The notes under the pieces were generated by a model that had not been told where the DNA came from, searched no databases, and saw only the letters and a list, made by a program, of their open reading frames with translations. This document shows, piece by piece, positions 33,601 through 42,080 of a DNA stretch of 58,886 nucleotides. The stretch spans positions 1-58,886 of the forward strand of contig WSYB01000028.1 of NCBI GenBank assembly GCA_009773645.1. Reading direction: 5' to 3'. Every line of letters begins with the position of its first letter. Within the stretch, counting starts at the first letter, position 1. The position numbers were made by a program, and so were the translations under genes. This DNA comes from Geobacteraceae bacterium. Lineage in GTDB: Bacteria; Desulfobacterota; Desulfuromonadia; Geobacterales; Geobacteraceae.

Positions 33601-36600
33601 GGGGCTGGGAACAGTCCGACGATCAGTCCTGTCACGGCATCATACGGCATCGTCAGCGGAGGAGTGTACGGCAATGCCCTGCGTCTTAACGGTTCCATGA
33701 GCGCCACCAAAGACGCGGTAACCCTGCCGACCGGCAACATTGCCAGCGTCGAAGCCTGGATAAGGCCGGAAGGTTATCCTACGGCAACGTATAATGGGAT
33801 TGTGTCGTGGGGACCCCGTTCCGGCACCGGTGTCTCATTTGACATGTGCGTACAGAATACCGGCTTACCCTGTCTGGCGACCTGGGGTAACGACATCGTG
33901 CCCGGCACGGGGGCGGCCGCCACCCTCAATCAATGGAACCATATCGCCGTGGTCATGAACGGCAAAGATGTTACGCTCTACATGAACAATACACCGGTTA
34001 CGGGTACACTGGTTTTCATGCCCAATCTGCAGTCACAGAGACTCTCCATCGGTAACACCGATTATCCTCCAAGCGTTTTCAGGACTTTCAAAGGCTACAT
34101 CGATGAAGTCAGGGTTTACGACCGGGTGCTCACAGTCCAGGACATCGCTTCAAGCTACGCGGCGGTCCTCCCTACGGCCAGCGTCAATTTCGCCGGGGCT
34201 GAAGCGGCGTCGGCCATCCCGGGCGAATGGGTCGGCCCTTACTCGGCAATTACCGTCCAGTCAGCCGGGAAAACGCCGGCCGCCGCGAGCCCGACGAATC
34301 TCACCGTCAACTGGAAATCGGAGACGCAGCTCGATCTCTCCTGGAACGACGCTAACAACGACGAAACCGGCTTCAAAATTGAGCGTTGCACTGACGAAGC
34401 CTGCTGCCGTGACGCCCTGTGCACCGATCCGGCCAGAAAGACAGTCCTCACGAAAACCGGGAGCGGCACGTCTTACACCGACAGCGGGTTGACGCCGGCA
34501 ACCACCTACTGGTACCGGGTGCGGGCCTATAAATCCGCCGGGTGCGGATGGGACAAGGGTGGCTACGGCGCCAACGACGTCAAGTCGGGCATAACCACGG
34601 TGAAGGCTCCCGACAATGTGTCGGTAACGCCGTCGCTCTACACCAACTGCAACGACATCCGCTTCGCCGACGCCTCCGGCGCGACGGTATATCCCCACTG
34701 GCTGCAGAGGTCGTGCAACTCCAACAATTCAGCCATCATTACCAGGGTATCGTCGCTGCCGGCGGGACAGAGTCCTGTCTATCTCTATTACGGCAACCTT
34801 ACTGCCGCCAACGCCAGCAATGCGGACGGCGTCTCGGAGATGTTCGACGATTTCCAGAACCTGAGCAGTTGGACGGTCTCGGGCGCGGTAACATCCAATG
34901 CCGGCATCCTGTCCGCCGACGGCAGCAGCGCTGCCTCTGCCTCGCTCTACCGGAACTTCTCCGTGGCGTCGCCATTTGTAGCCGAAGTGAAATACCAGCA
35001 TCCCACCGTCTCCCGCAACCGTCTTTTTCTGACCACTGCGACGGGCACCGGTTCGCCCACCGGGTACGACTACGGCGTTTTTGATCCAAGCCTGTACTGG
35101 AACGGTTTTTCTGGGGTAACACTCACGGCGAACACCTGGTATACGATGCGCTGGGAGAATGCCGTCGGCAACTATACCTGGCGGATACTGAACCAGAGCG
35201 GCAGTGAGGTGTTGAGCCGCTCGCACGGGTCCGCAATTGCCGGTCTGCAAAGGTTCTACATGTCAGGGGGCGAGGCGGATGCCAGCGATTTCAAGCTTGA
35301 CTGGTTTTCCGTGCGCAAACTTGCCAGCCCCACCCCGACTACGCTGCTCGATCCCTTGAAAAACGAGTATCCGGCTGCTCCCTACACCGTGGATAGTATC
35401 AGTTTCTATGCACGCAAGGAGGTTGCCGTTACCAACGGCACCGGATCGACGCTGAGCGCATTCCCTGTGGAGATGGGCGTGGATACCCGATCGCTTGCCA
35501 CCGACCGGATAACCATCGGCTGGAATGACCCATCCTCTCTCGAAACCGGCTTTTCGATGATTCGCTGTACTGCCGGCAATCTGTCCTCCGACTGCGATCC
35601 CGAGGTTTCCGGCACGTGGACTGTCACAACCGACCCCAACAGCGGAGCGACGGCTTCGTATGTGGATACGACGGTGGTGCCCGCCCTGCGTTACTGCTAC
35701 AAAGTGAAGGCGCTGGTTCCCGGCGTGACGACCAGTTACAGCGCCACGGCCGTCTGCGCCAACACCTCCGTGCCTACAAAGCCCAACGGGCTTACTCCCG
35801 CGGTTACCGGCAGCAGGATCGACCTTTCATGGAGCGACTCGAACCCGGTCATTCCAGACGGTTACATCGTTGAACGCTGCCAGGTCGTGAGTGGCGGCGC
35901 CTGTGCCTTTAACACATCCGACAGCACCTTTACAACGTTTGCGGTCGACCATTCCCAGAAGACCTTTACCGATCCCAATGCCTGCAGCGGCACCTACCGC
36001 TACCAGGTCAAGTCGGTCAAACCATGGGTAAGCGAGTGGCCGGCCGGCTACGACGGCCCAGTCGAGGCTTCCGTCGGCGTCCCGACAGCGCCATCGGATT
36101 TGAATGCGCAAGCGGTTACCGAAAGCCAGATCAACCTCACCTGGACCGACAACACCACCGACGAAACCAAGTTCGAGGTACAGCGCTGCTCTCTGGCCAC
36201 CTGTGGGGACACGGATTTCGTAACGCTCGCCAGCGGCACGCTGCCTGCCCATCCGGGGACCGGCGCGATGAGCTTAGCCGATAATACCGTTGCGCCGGAT
36301 ATCACCTATACCTATCGCATCAAGGCTATAAAAGAAGGGATCTGTCCCTGGACCGTTCTGAGCGCGGAATTGACGGACCCCGCCAGGACCAGGGCAACAC
36401 GAACCGCACCGACTATTACCGCCACCCCCAAAAACACCACCCGCATCGATCTCTCCTGGACCGACCCTACCGCCGGCGAAACCGGCTACAAGGTGCTCCG
36501 TTGCAGCGATGCGACCTGTACCGCTCCGACCACGCTGGCAACCCTCGGGATTGGAATGACCTCCTATAGCGATACGGGCATCTGCAACTCCACGACCCCG

Positions 36601-39600
36601 TACTATTACCAGGTAAGCGGGTTCAAGTCCGCCAATCTCTCATTCGCGGGAAGCGGAACCTGGACGAAGCGGGCAAAGCTCGCCATTACCGATTTCCAGC
36701 AGGATTACCAGACCAGACTTACCTTTACGGTGGCGAGTTACCTGGGTATGCAGGCAGACCTTCGGGATATCCGGTTCTATGATGCCACGGCGGGAGCCGA
36801 GCTCGCCTACTGGGTTGAGGAAATTTCTTCCGGTGTTGCCACGGTCTATGTAAGAACCGGGAAGAACAACGATATTTACCTCTACTATGGGAATTCGTCA
36901 GCTACGAGCGCCAGCAGCGGCGCAGCCACCTTCCTCCTGTTTGACGATCTTGAGCAGGGGATGGGCAGGTTCCTGGCCGGAAACGCGGTACAGGTTTCCA
37001 CCCCCGTGAAGTCGGGGAGCTACGCCGGAAAACTCTCCACCACCGGTGCCTGGGTCCATGACTACCTCGATATCGGCGCAATGACCAAGGGGAAGGTGAC
37101 AGTCTGGTACAACCTTCCCCAGACCAACAAGGATGTGGTGGCGGCAACCTTCACCAAGTCAGGGTGGGAAAGCGACCAGACATGGGTCACATTCAAGAGC
37201 TACGGTTGGAGTGCCATCAGAGATGGCGGGACCGACAGGAATCTTTCCGCATACCAAAGCAACACCTGGTACAAGATTGACGTGGAATTCGATACGACCA
37301 CTGACAAGTACAAGGTGTGGGTCAACGACAGCTATGTCAATCAATATAATTTTGCCGCAGTTTCGGATGATATCCGTTATCTCCGGATAGCCCAGCTGGA
37401 TGCCGCAGGGAAGGACATCTACTTCGACAACGTGCGGGTCAGCAATTATGGCACCGCGGTACCGGCCGTTTCCCTGAATTCCCCCGAGTCCTCAGCTGGG
37501 TACTCATTCATCTCCAGTTGGCCCGACGAGAATAAGAGCAACATCGCATCCGCCACTCCCTTGGCAATGGCCGCTCCGACCCTCGATTCGGCAACCGCGG
37601 CATCGGATACCCAGATCAACCTCTCCTGGACCGACGGTAACAGCGACGAGGCGGGCTTTCAGATCGACCGCTGCTCCGACGCCGGATGCGGTACCGTAAT
37701 AAAGACCATAATGTATCCGACGCCAGCCTCGCCAGCGGGAAGCTACAGCGACACCGGTCTTGCCCCCGGCAAGACCTATTACTACCGGGTCCGTGCCTAC
37801 AAACCCCAGTCTGGCGCCTGTGGGGGCGATGTTCTGGGGAGTTACAGCACCATCAAGGGGGACACCACTGCCGCTCCAGCTCCCGCCAACCTGACGGCAA
37901 CAGTGGAGGGGAGCAACCTTGTCGACCTGATGTGGGATGACGCCACCCAGGGTGACACCGGCTTCGTCATCCAGCGCTGCACGGGCGGCTCCTGCGATCC
38001 GTCGTCCTCGAATATAGGGGTGGTCGGTCCCAAGGCAGATCCTTACATGGTCCGCTACACCTTCAACAACAACCTGCAGGATTCGTCCGGCAACGGTCTG
38101 CACCTGGCCGGAACGTCTCCCGTCTACGAAGACGGCGGCCTGAGACTGACCACGTCAACTAGCTATCAGAGTCCGACAACTTCGATCCTTGACACTGATA
38201 ACTATACCATTGAGTTTGATTTCAAAATGAAAGGAGTAACACCAAATGCCGGCAGCTGGTATCAGGTATTCGCCTACAGACCCGCCGGTACCGACCGCAG
38301 TCCCGGAATCTGGCAGGAGAATTCCAGCAGGGCCATGTTCACCTGGCAGCACGACAATGTAACGTACAGCGGCACGAGCGGACTTGGCCCGACCGGCATG
38401 AATGGTTCCCAATTCACCCTTGATACTTGGTATCACATCAAAGGGGTCAAGAGTGGAGCCAACTTCAAGGTTTACATTAACGGCTCGTCCTCACCGGTCG
38501 CTGAAGCTACGGTGGCTAATCCCAAGGTGGCCGGCTCTTCGCCGCTATACTTCGGCGGCGCCGATATGGTTGTCAGAAATTTCACCGTGACGAATGATGC
38601 CGTGACAAAACGGATATACCTGGATTCCACGGCATGCAGCGGGCAAACCTATACCTACCAGGTGCGCGCCCTTGGCGGAGGGCTCTCGTACGATGGCACG
38701 GGATGCTGGCTGCGGCGGGCGAAACTGAATTTTGCCACAAACAGTTTCCAGGCCAATTATCAGACCCGGCTGACGGTCAATATATCCACGTTTACGGAGA
38801 TAAAGGCTGGCTTCAGTGACATCCGGTTCTACGACACCGTTGCCAATCAGGAGATCCCCTACTGGATCGAAAAAATCTCGACGGATGGCAACGTTGCCAC
38901 GGTCTGGATCAAGACCGGTGCCAATGACAGTATCTACATGTACTACGGCAATTCATCCGCTTCTTCAGCGAGTAACGGCGAGAGCGTTTTCGAGTTCTTC
39001 GATGATTTTGAAGGTGGCTCCATCAACACAAATAAGTGGTCGGTAATCGATTACACCGGTTTCAGCGTTTCCGACGGCAAGCTGCACGGCACGAACTCGA
39101 CCGGCAAACTGGCGGCGAACAGCACGTTCAGTTCTGGCGTGACGATGGAAGCAAAAGCAACGTCGGCCAATAGCGCGTATAACGGCCAGCTTATTGCCGG
39201 TTTCAGCTATACGTCCGATTCGTATGGAAACAAGCGATCCGTGGAGTGGAAAAATAAAAACAACAGGGTAGAGATATGGTCTTTCTCTAATGGCAATACC
39301 GGCGGCATATTGCCTGCCAATACTCCCATGCTTTACCGAATGAAGGTCAAGACTACAACATCTATTGATGCAGATGTTGAGAACTATGACACGGGTGCGT
39401 CATTATACGCATATCCCTCGCTAACCTATACTGCACCGAATAGTCCCTTTACCCTTGCGCTCGGCAGGTCTCTGTACAGTAGCAACAATCTCGGCTATCT
39501 TGATGAATCGTATGCGACCGACTGGGACTGGTTCCGCGTACGGAAATACGCGGCAATCGAACCGACGGTTACTCTCGGCGCCGCCGAGGATAACGGCGGG

Positions 39601-40974
39601 TCCTGCTTCAGCATCCTCAATGCCTGGCCAGCAGACATCAATCTCACCTCAAACATGCAAACGGTGACCATGCCCGCCCCTGTGGCGCCGAGCGGTTTGG
39701 CGGTTACGGCCGGCGGGACCCAGGCGGCTCTGAGCTGGGTTGATAAAACCGGCGACGAGACGGGGTTCAGCATCGAGCGCTGCTCAACCGAAACGGACGC
39801 GTGCGACTTCAGTTCGCTGGACAGCGGCTTCCCAAATACTGCCGTTGGCACTAACATCACAACCTTCACTGATTCCGGTCTTGCCTACCAGACCACCTAT
39901 TGCTACCGGGTGCGTTCCTACCGGAATGAAGCGTGCGGCCAGTGGGAAACAACCTTCACGAAACCTGTCTGCATCAGGACCACGGCTGCGCCACCATTCA
40001 ATCTGCATGCCGAGGCACAGAATTCGTTCAAAGTGCTTTTGACCTGGGATTACAACACGACTGCGGAGGGCTTCGAGGTGGAGCGCCGGATGCCGAACGG
40101 CATGTGGACACAGATCGGGAGGACCGGCGCCACGGTGAAAACCTTTACTGATACGGCCGGCATCGAGCCCGGCAAGTCCTATAAATACCGGGTACGGGCC
40201 TTTTACGGAAGGTCGGGTGCATTGGAGCCGACCGATTGGACCCAACGCGCCTTTATTCGCAATGTTTCCGGCGCAATCGTGCCGGGTGAGGATATAACCT
40301 CGGAACTTTCCGGACCGGAAATCAATATCGTCGATGCCGCCAACGGAACGGCAAGAATTACACCGTCGAGCGGATCGGTGGAGATATCCACCAGCAGCAC
40401 CGGCGGAGGGAACAGCACGGCTGCCAGCTCGTCACGGATTATGCTGAAGAATCTGGCTCCCTATGCAGGGGACTTTGACGTCCAGGTGGATTATTCCATG
40501 CCGGACGGGCAGTCAAGCAGCGGCCAATGGGTTGCATATGCAAGGCTCCATGCCGCCTTCGGCGCCAATTATGCGTCCATCTATCGGGTTGTCAATAATG
40601 GGGCGAACCAGTACTATGGGATCATCTATCTGGACGGTATTTCCAGTACCGCGTTCATTCCCACCTCCGAGACGTCAGGGAAGCTGCGGATCAAGAGGGA
40701 AGGGGCGGTTGCGACCCTTTATGTATGGAGTGGCGGTAAGTGGATCGTGGTGCATGAGGGGAGTTGCTCTTCAACTCCGGCAACGTCTCTCATGGTTCTT
40801 CAGGATGTCCGACGCCTGGATACGGCGGCGGTGCGGACCGTGTTCAGTAACTTTACCGCCTATCCACACAAATCGCCATACAGCGATGAGGCGACGGTCA
40901 GTTATACAAACGGAGGCGTCACCATTCCCACGACTCCTGTCTATACCACGGGCGCCTCTCCATGTTCGCAGTAA
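27682..40974 (+). CDS. Giant secreted SBBP / FN3 / DUF2341 / LamG repeat protein
   Basis: 4,430 residues from the ATG at 27682 (GGAGG eight bases upstream); earlier in-frame starts overlap the cytochrome gene. A signal peptide ends near ALGAGG. Residues ~50-480 and ~595-1120 are SBBP-type beta-propeller repeats (e.g. VDNQDNVYVAGYTRN). About a dozen FN3 domains with LSWTDNTTDETGFxIERC follow. Five DUF2341 modules (DIRFYD...YLYYGN) occur near residues 1310, 1860, 2310, 2990 and 3670, each followed by a LamG/concanavalin-like domain; the third lacks its N-terminal strand. No membrane anchor or sorting signal is visible. A surface adhesin, matrix or cytochrome-scaffold role is inferred. It probably shares a transcript with the cytochrome. 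Confidence 0.9.
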   Translation: MNHKLNKVGYVTMHDGWCVRFPMLFRTLALLAVLAVSIIAPPLALGAGGTVIWSKGDAQLHKQEAVASVADSQGNVFVAGFRNLNGNTDDDWWTVKFDSGGNVVWRAFYNPAGGMDRTTAVALDSAKNVIVTGFSTNGANIDIHTIKYNGETGDVIWQRTYAGDGNGDDRPSSIAVDNQDNVYVAGYTRNAFGKHYVLLKYTHSDNPGQDGIPAWRSIHNEAVASTEEALSVAADGNGVAVTGFSQEGEDFDLLTILYTTDGVQSWEKRYDSTNPGSTEDQGNFVRFDADGNVVVTGFTTNNLDRDIYAAKYDRATSNLIWEASYDGGFHDEPAALTLDGAGNVYVTGSTWTLAGNNNYYTVKYDRNPLSGTNAEILWQKTFDSGAGNSDIAIPTGIVVDADGGDVYVTGYTESGGYTDFQTVRYKGDTGSELWHTSDGSTISRNDRPVGIGLSPEGDVLVAGWSDTTGYDYDYHVIRYQAGGLNRPTDLIAQATSLTSVDLSWTDNSSNESGFNVYRWDSMGNQWVKVGGAGVPTVGPNNETVAPKVTYTDTTGVVADTRYDYYVTAVSIAPEDESHPSNQAFAVTTILTPVAPAQGDVLSFDSPDHMEDAAVGISAGPDGKPVVAGRSISNTGGYDYLTMKLDTTLNLLWKGIYGGDTNGTDDATVLAVDNAGDVVVSGYSELDNGTTGNSSQIYTLKYARDGMAGAGKELWHGQFTGTPRIDDRAEAVATAVDSSNNVVVAGRGKNDSGNYDLYVIKYAANANPDTYGNNIPPAQWNALPFDGGGDDQPGAVAFDAAGNIFVAGFTEQRESGSAAGGTKTTIITANSWPDDKWKYSYVTVRSGAMVYTSRITGNTATTVTVADPFLNDVKPGDTYVISNYDWFVAKFDGTTGARIWTDIYDSGYGNDRAYGVAVDPVTNDVYVTGHRSNAAGNTDIHTIKYKGSPTTPPTAEKLWSDGGRSYDGAGHGDDTGIAVRVTPITRRVVVGGATLTAAGDNDYTLIMYNSDGTAVWAPEARVPRKPGTDDYAQAMTVDGSENIYLTGTIIKSDLTSDSMTLQYNHEGILVRTVVYDGANHLNDESAGIAANVAGEVFVAGSTKVSETNTDLLVYKIGADSLQAPYPLTATATYRSAVISWPANPGGETNYTVQRAPGSCSTATAWSTLVPPPANAGNYVDKGLNIGTTYCYRLRSFLGTLGQPGYRESLWVTASATTLAPEAPGTLTATPVNTSQVDLSWTLPVATGHTGFVIERCTGANCVFADGDASRVAFPPLKPDATSFSDSTACAGYTYKYRIATVNRGLSLDNNGNWNTRKPITFTNYQPNAYTRITIDYASPMKTDFSDIRFYDAVSLQELPFWIESKTDGGSALVVVKTGVTDKAYLYYGNGAAQNAGFVSGLVGYWPFNENVTFTGQTADLSGNANTGTLTFMQSGTGIVSGGKFGNGLGLDGANDHVRVNDTTGSSLDITGSLTIETWYQYAPSSEWARIFCKPTTGNAQPWILYGLLLDNSFGAQRPYLVISNSNTWTPPASISTGSPMGPFLTEGNWYHLVGRYDAAASKAAIFVNGVKYEQDIPPVTIAVSNEILGVGASGAFGAYTNGVLDEVRLYNRALPDQEIKNRYNMVASGITLGAAESPPGGATYFDFSPLSWQSVYIIAPNAVLQPPSAPTLGSVTRVSEARLDLSWTDNTTDETGFQIERMCTAGPGCADTDFAVLTGGSLPAYPGTGSKLFSDTGLTPNTTYSYRIRALKNGACGWDNILSGVKSKETTVLAPVITSTSPASSTQLNLAWTDDASSLSGYRVERCNGVWGTCAGGIFSAVGGSPAKSYDDIDACENTDYTYRVASVFKGLSASGGPWAMRAPVAISGFKTNFKTRLTVNYTSPMKPDFSDIRFFDTVANKELPYFIESKSDGVYAVVWVKTGDNDAVYLYYGNRKAASTSNINGVFGPGLKAYWQFEEPAGTASTVLADLVGGAGNSPTISPVTASYGIVSGGVYGNALRLNGSMSATKDAVTLPTGNIASVEAWIRPEGYPTATYNGIVSWGPRSGTGVSFDMCVQNTGLPCLATWGNDIVPGTGAAATLNQWNHIAVVMNGKDVTLYMNNTPVTGTLVFMPNLQSQRLSIGNTDYPPSVFRTFKGYIDEVRVYDRVLTVQDIASSYAAVLPTASVNFAGAEAASAIPGEWVGPYSAITVQSAGKTPAAASPTNLTVNWKSETQLDLSWNDANNDETGFKIERCTDEACCRDALCTDPARKTVLTKTGSGTSYTDSGLTPATTYWYRVRAYKSAGCGWDKGGYGANDVKSGITTVKAPDNVSVTPSLYTNCNDIRFADASGATVYPHWLQRSCNSNNSAIITRVSSLPAGQSPVYLYYGNLTAANASNADGVSEMFDDFQNLSSWTVSGAVTSNAGILSADGSSAASASLYRNFSVASPFVAEVKYQHPTVSRNRLFLTTATGTGSPTGYDYGVFDPSLYWNGFSGVTLTANTWYTMRWENAVGNYTWRILNQSGSEVLSRSHGSAIAGLQRFYMSGGEADASDFKLDWFSVRKLASPTPTTLLDPLKNEYPAAPYTVDSISFYARKEVAVTNGTGSTLSAFPVEMGVDTRSLATDRITIGWNDPSSLETGFSMIRCTAGNLSSDCDPEVSGTWTVTTDPNSGATASYVDTTVVPALRYCYKVKALVPGVTTSYSATAVCANTSVPTKPNGLTPAVTGSRIDLSWSDSNPVIPDGYIVERCQVVSGGACAFNTSDSTFTTFAVDHSQKTFTDPNACSGTYRYQVKSVKPWVSEWPAGYDGPVEASVGVPTAPSDLNAQAVTESQINLTWTDNTTDETKFEVQRCSLATCGDTDFVTLASGTLPAHPGTGAMSLADNTVAPDITYTYRIKAIKEGICPWTVLSAELTDPARTRATRTAPTITATPKNTTRIDLSWTDPTAGETGYKVLRCSDATCTAPTTLATLGIGMTSYSDTGICNSTTPYYYQVSGFKSANLSFAGSGTWTKRAKLAITDFQQDYQTRLTFTVASYLGMQADLRDIRFYDATAGAELAYWVEEISSGVATVYVRTGKNNDIYLYYGNSSATSASSGAATFLLFDDLEQGMGRFLAGNAVQVSTPVKSGSYAGKLSTTGAWVHDYLDIGAMTKGKVTVWYNLPQTNKDVVAATFTKSGWESDQTWVTFKSYGWSAIRDGGTDRNLSAYQSNTWYKIDVEFDTTTDKYKVWVNDSYVNQYNFAAVSDDIRYLRIAQLDAAGKDIYFDNVRVSNYGTAVPAVSLNSPESSAGYSFISSWPDENKSNIASATPLAMAAPTLDSATAASDTQINLSWTDGNSDEAGFQIDRCSDAGCGTVIKTIMYPTPASPAGSYSDTGLAPGKTYYYRVRAYKPQSGACGGDVLGSYSTIKGDTTAAPAPANLTATVEGSNLVDLMWDDATQGDTGFVIQRCTGGSCDPSSSNIGVVGPKADPYMVRYTFNNNLQDSSGNGLHLAGTSPVYEDGGLRLTTSTSYQSPTTSILDTDNYTIEFDFKMKGVTPNAGSWYQVFAYRPAGTDRSPGIWQENSSRAMFTWQHDNVTYSGTSGLGPTGMNGSQFTLDTWYHIKGVKSGANFKVYINGSSSPVAEATVANPKVAGSSPLYFGGADMVVRNFTVTNDAVTKRIYLDSTACSGQTYTYQVRALGGGLSYDGTGCWLRRAKLNFATNSFQANYQTRLTVNISTFTEIKAGFSDIRFYDTVANQEIPYWIEKISTDGNVATVWIKTGANDSIYMYYGNSSASSASNGESVFEFFDDFEGGSINTNKWSVIDYTGFSVSDGKLHGTNSTGKLAANSTFSSGVTMEAKATSANSAYNGQLIAGFSYTSDSYGNKRSVEWKNKNNRVEIWSFSNGNTGGILPANTPMLYRMKVKTTTSIDADVENYDTGASLYAYPSLTYTAPNSPFTLALGRSLYSSNNLGYLDESYATDWDWFRVRKYAAIEPTVTLGAAEDNGGSCFSILNAWPADINLTSNMQTVTMPAPVAPSGLAVTAGGTQAALSWVDKTGDETGFSIERCSTETDACDFSSLDSGFPNTAVGTNITTFTDSGLAYQTTYCYRVRSYRNEACGQWETTFTKPVCIRTTAAPPFNLHAEAQNSFKVLLTWDYNTTAEGFEVERRMPNGMWTQIGRTGATVKTFTDTAGIEPGKSYKYRVRAFYGRSGALEPTDWTQRAFIRNVSGAIVPGEDITSELSGPEINIVDAANGTARITPSSGSVEISTSSTGGGNSTAASSSRIMLKNLAPYAGDFDVQVDYSMPDGQSSSGQWVAYARLHAAFGANYASIYRVVNNGANQYYGIIYLDGISSTAFIPTSETSGKLRIKREGAVATLYVWSGGKWIVVHEGSCSSTPATSLMVLQDVRRLDTAAVRTVFSNFTAYPHKSPYSDEATVSYTNGGVTIPTTPVYTTGASPCSQ

Positions 40975-41020
40975 CGGGCGCCGGCTTGACGAATGAATGT
41001 CTGAAAGGGGGTGATGAACC

Positions 41021-41083
41021 GTGAGAAAAGCAAAATACACCCGTCCCAGGATTGTGGGGAGTGCAACAGTCCATCCTTGCTGA
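41021..41083 (+). CDS. 20-residue peptide, candidate RiPP precursor ('geopeptide'-like)
   Basis: GTG start at 41021 preceded by AAGGGGGTGAT (41005-41015), an almost perfect anti-Shine-Dalgarno match, and stop TGA at 41081-41083, just before a strong terminator. The peptide contains KYTRPRI and ends VHPC. Y-x-x-P-x-[IL] is the motif by which many RiPP leaders bind an RRE (PqqD-like) domain, and a C-terminal cysteine is a plausible modification site. I recall a short Geobacter peptide family informally called 'geopeptide', paired with a radical SAM maturase, but cannot verify the match here. No maturase lies in the window. Position 46 bp after the giant protein suggests co-transcription. Confidence 0.55.
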   Translation: MRKAKYTRPRIVGSATVHPC

Positions 41084-41100
41084 ACATTTATGAGAGGAAG

Positions 41101-41142
41101 AAAAAAACGGGACACCTTTACCCAAAGGTGTCCCGTTTTTTT
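41101..41142. terminator. Strong bidirectional terminator closing the cytochrome/giant-protein operon
   Basis: A 19-bp perfect stem (41101-41119 with 41124-41142), including CGGGACACCTTT and flanking A7/T7 tracts, around a four-base loop. It sits between the peptide gene and the convergent NRDE gene and can serve both. Confidence 0.95.
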
Positions 41143-41150
41143 GTACCCCC

Positions 41151-41921
41151 TCAGAAGCTGACACTGAACCGATACGTAACGGTTTTCGACGGTTCCGTTC
41201 CCCCGTTGAACGTCCGTTCCATGAATGTCACCCTGCATTCCCGGTCGATGAGGACCAGCGTGGAAGAGCGGGTGCCGTAGTCGGGTGTCGAGATGAAGAG
41301 AGGAGAGAGCTGGCGCTCCCGCTCAAGCCCCACCCCCGTATCTGGAAGTAGATGGTCCGGGGGAGAGGTGCGGTCGGCGAGGATTGCAAAGAGCGCTTCG
41401 GGCGAAGGGTCTTTCCCTTCCGTGGCAAGCCGCTCCAGCGCCTCCTTTCCGCGGGCAACCTTCGGCCATGGAGTGTCGAGGAGATGGTTGGAGAGGCCGT
41501 GTATTCCCCGTCCCAGTGTCGAGGGGAAACCGTCCCGGTTGGAAAAATAACAGAGGCGTTCCGTATCGCCGAAGATGAGATTGAAGCCGTTGCATGCCCC
41601 TCCCTCTTCCTTGAGGAGCTCCAGGTAATCGGCGGCGGTCATGGTCCCGAGGAGAAAGTCGCTTACGAGCCTGCCGCGGGAAGGCGCCCCTTCCCGGTAT
41701 GACCGCGGGTCGCGGTAGTTGGTGATGGCTGCGATCCTACCGTTTTTGGTTATGCCGAGCCAGGTTCCTCCTCCTTTCAGGTCGCGCCCCGCCAGAAGCT
41801 GCGGCGCTTCACCCCAGAACGAGGCCTGGGCGGTCGGCCGGGCGAAGAATTCATCGCGGTTGGCGGCAAGAATGAGCCGATAGTCGGGATGGGCATCGTA
41901 TGACAAAAGGATCAGGCACAA
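41151..41921 (-). CDS. NRDE (TANGO2-like) family protein
   Basis: 256 residues. The N-terminus MCLILLSYDAHPDYRLILAANRDEFFARPT carries the invariant Cys2 and N-R-D-E of the family, and GGTWLGITKNGRIAAITNYRD follows. Human TANGO2 is linked to haem trafficking and lipid/metabolic disease; the bacterial members have been proposed to handle haem, but the activity is unproven. A haem-related role would suit a cytochrome-rich cell, though adjacency alone is weak evidence. Confidence 0.88.
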   Translation of the reverse strand: MCLILLSYDAHPDYRLILAANRDEFFARPTAQASFWGEAPQLLAGRDLKGGGTWLGITKNGRIAAITNYRDPRSYREGAPSRGRLVSDFLLGTMTAADYLELLKEEGGACNGFNLIFGDTERLCYFSNRDGFPSTLGRGIHGLSNHLLDTPWPKVARGKEALERLATEGKDPSPEALFAILADRTSPPDHLLPDTGVGLERERQLSPLFISTPDYGTRSSTLVLIDRECRVTFMERTFNGGTEPSKTVTYRFSVSF

Positions 41922-42080
41922 AGGTTATCCCTCGTTCTTCACGGACGTTTTGTCTCATCATACCATAACCGCAGATGTGGGGGGCGCGTTAATTTCAGTT
42001 CATCTTCCTCCCTTGCGTTTACTCCGCCATCGGGTATGATTGAGATGTAATTACGTTTCCCGGGGCAATGGAGTTAGCGG

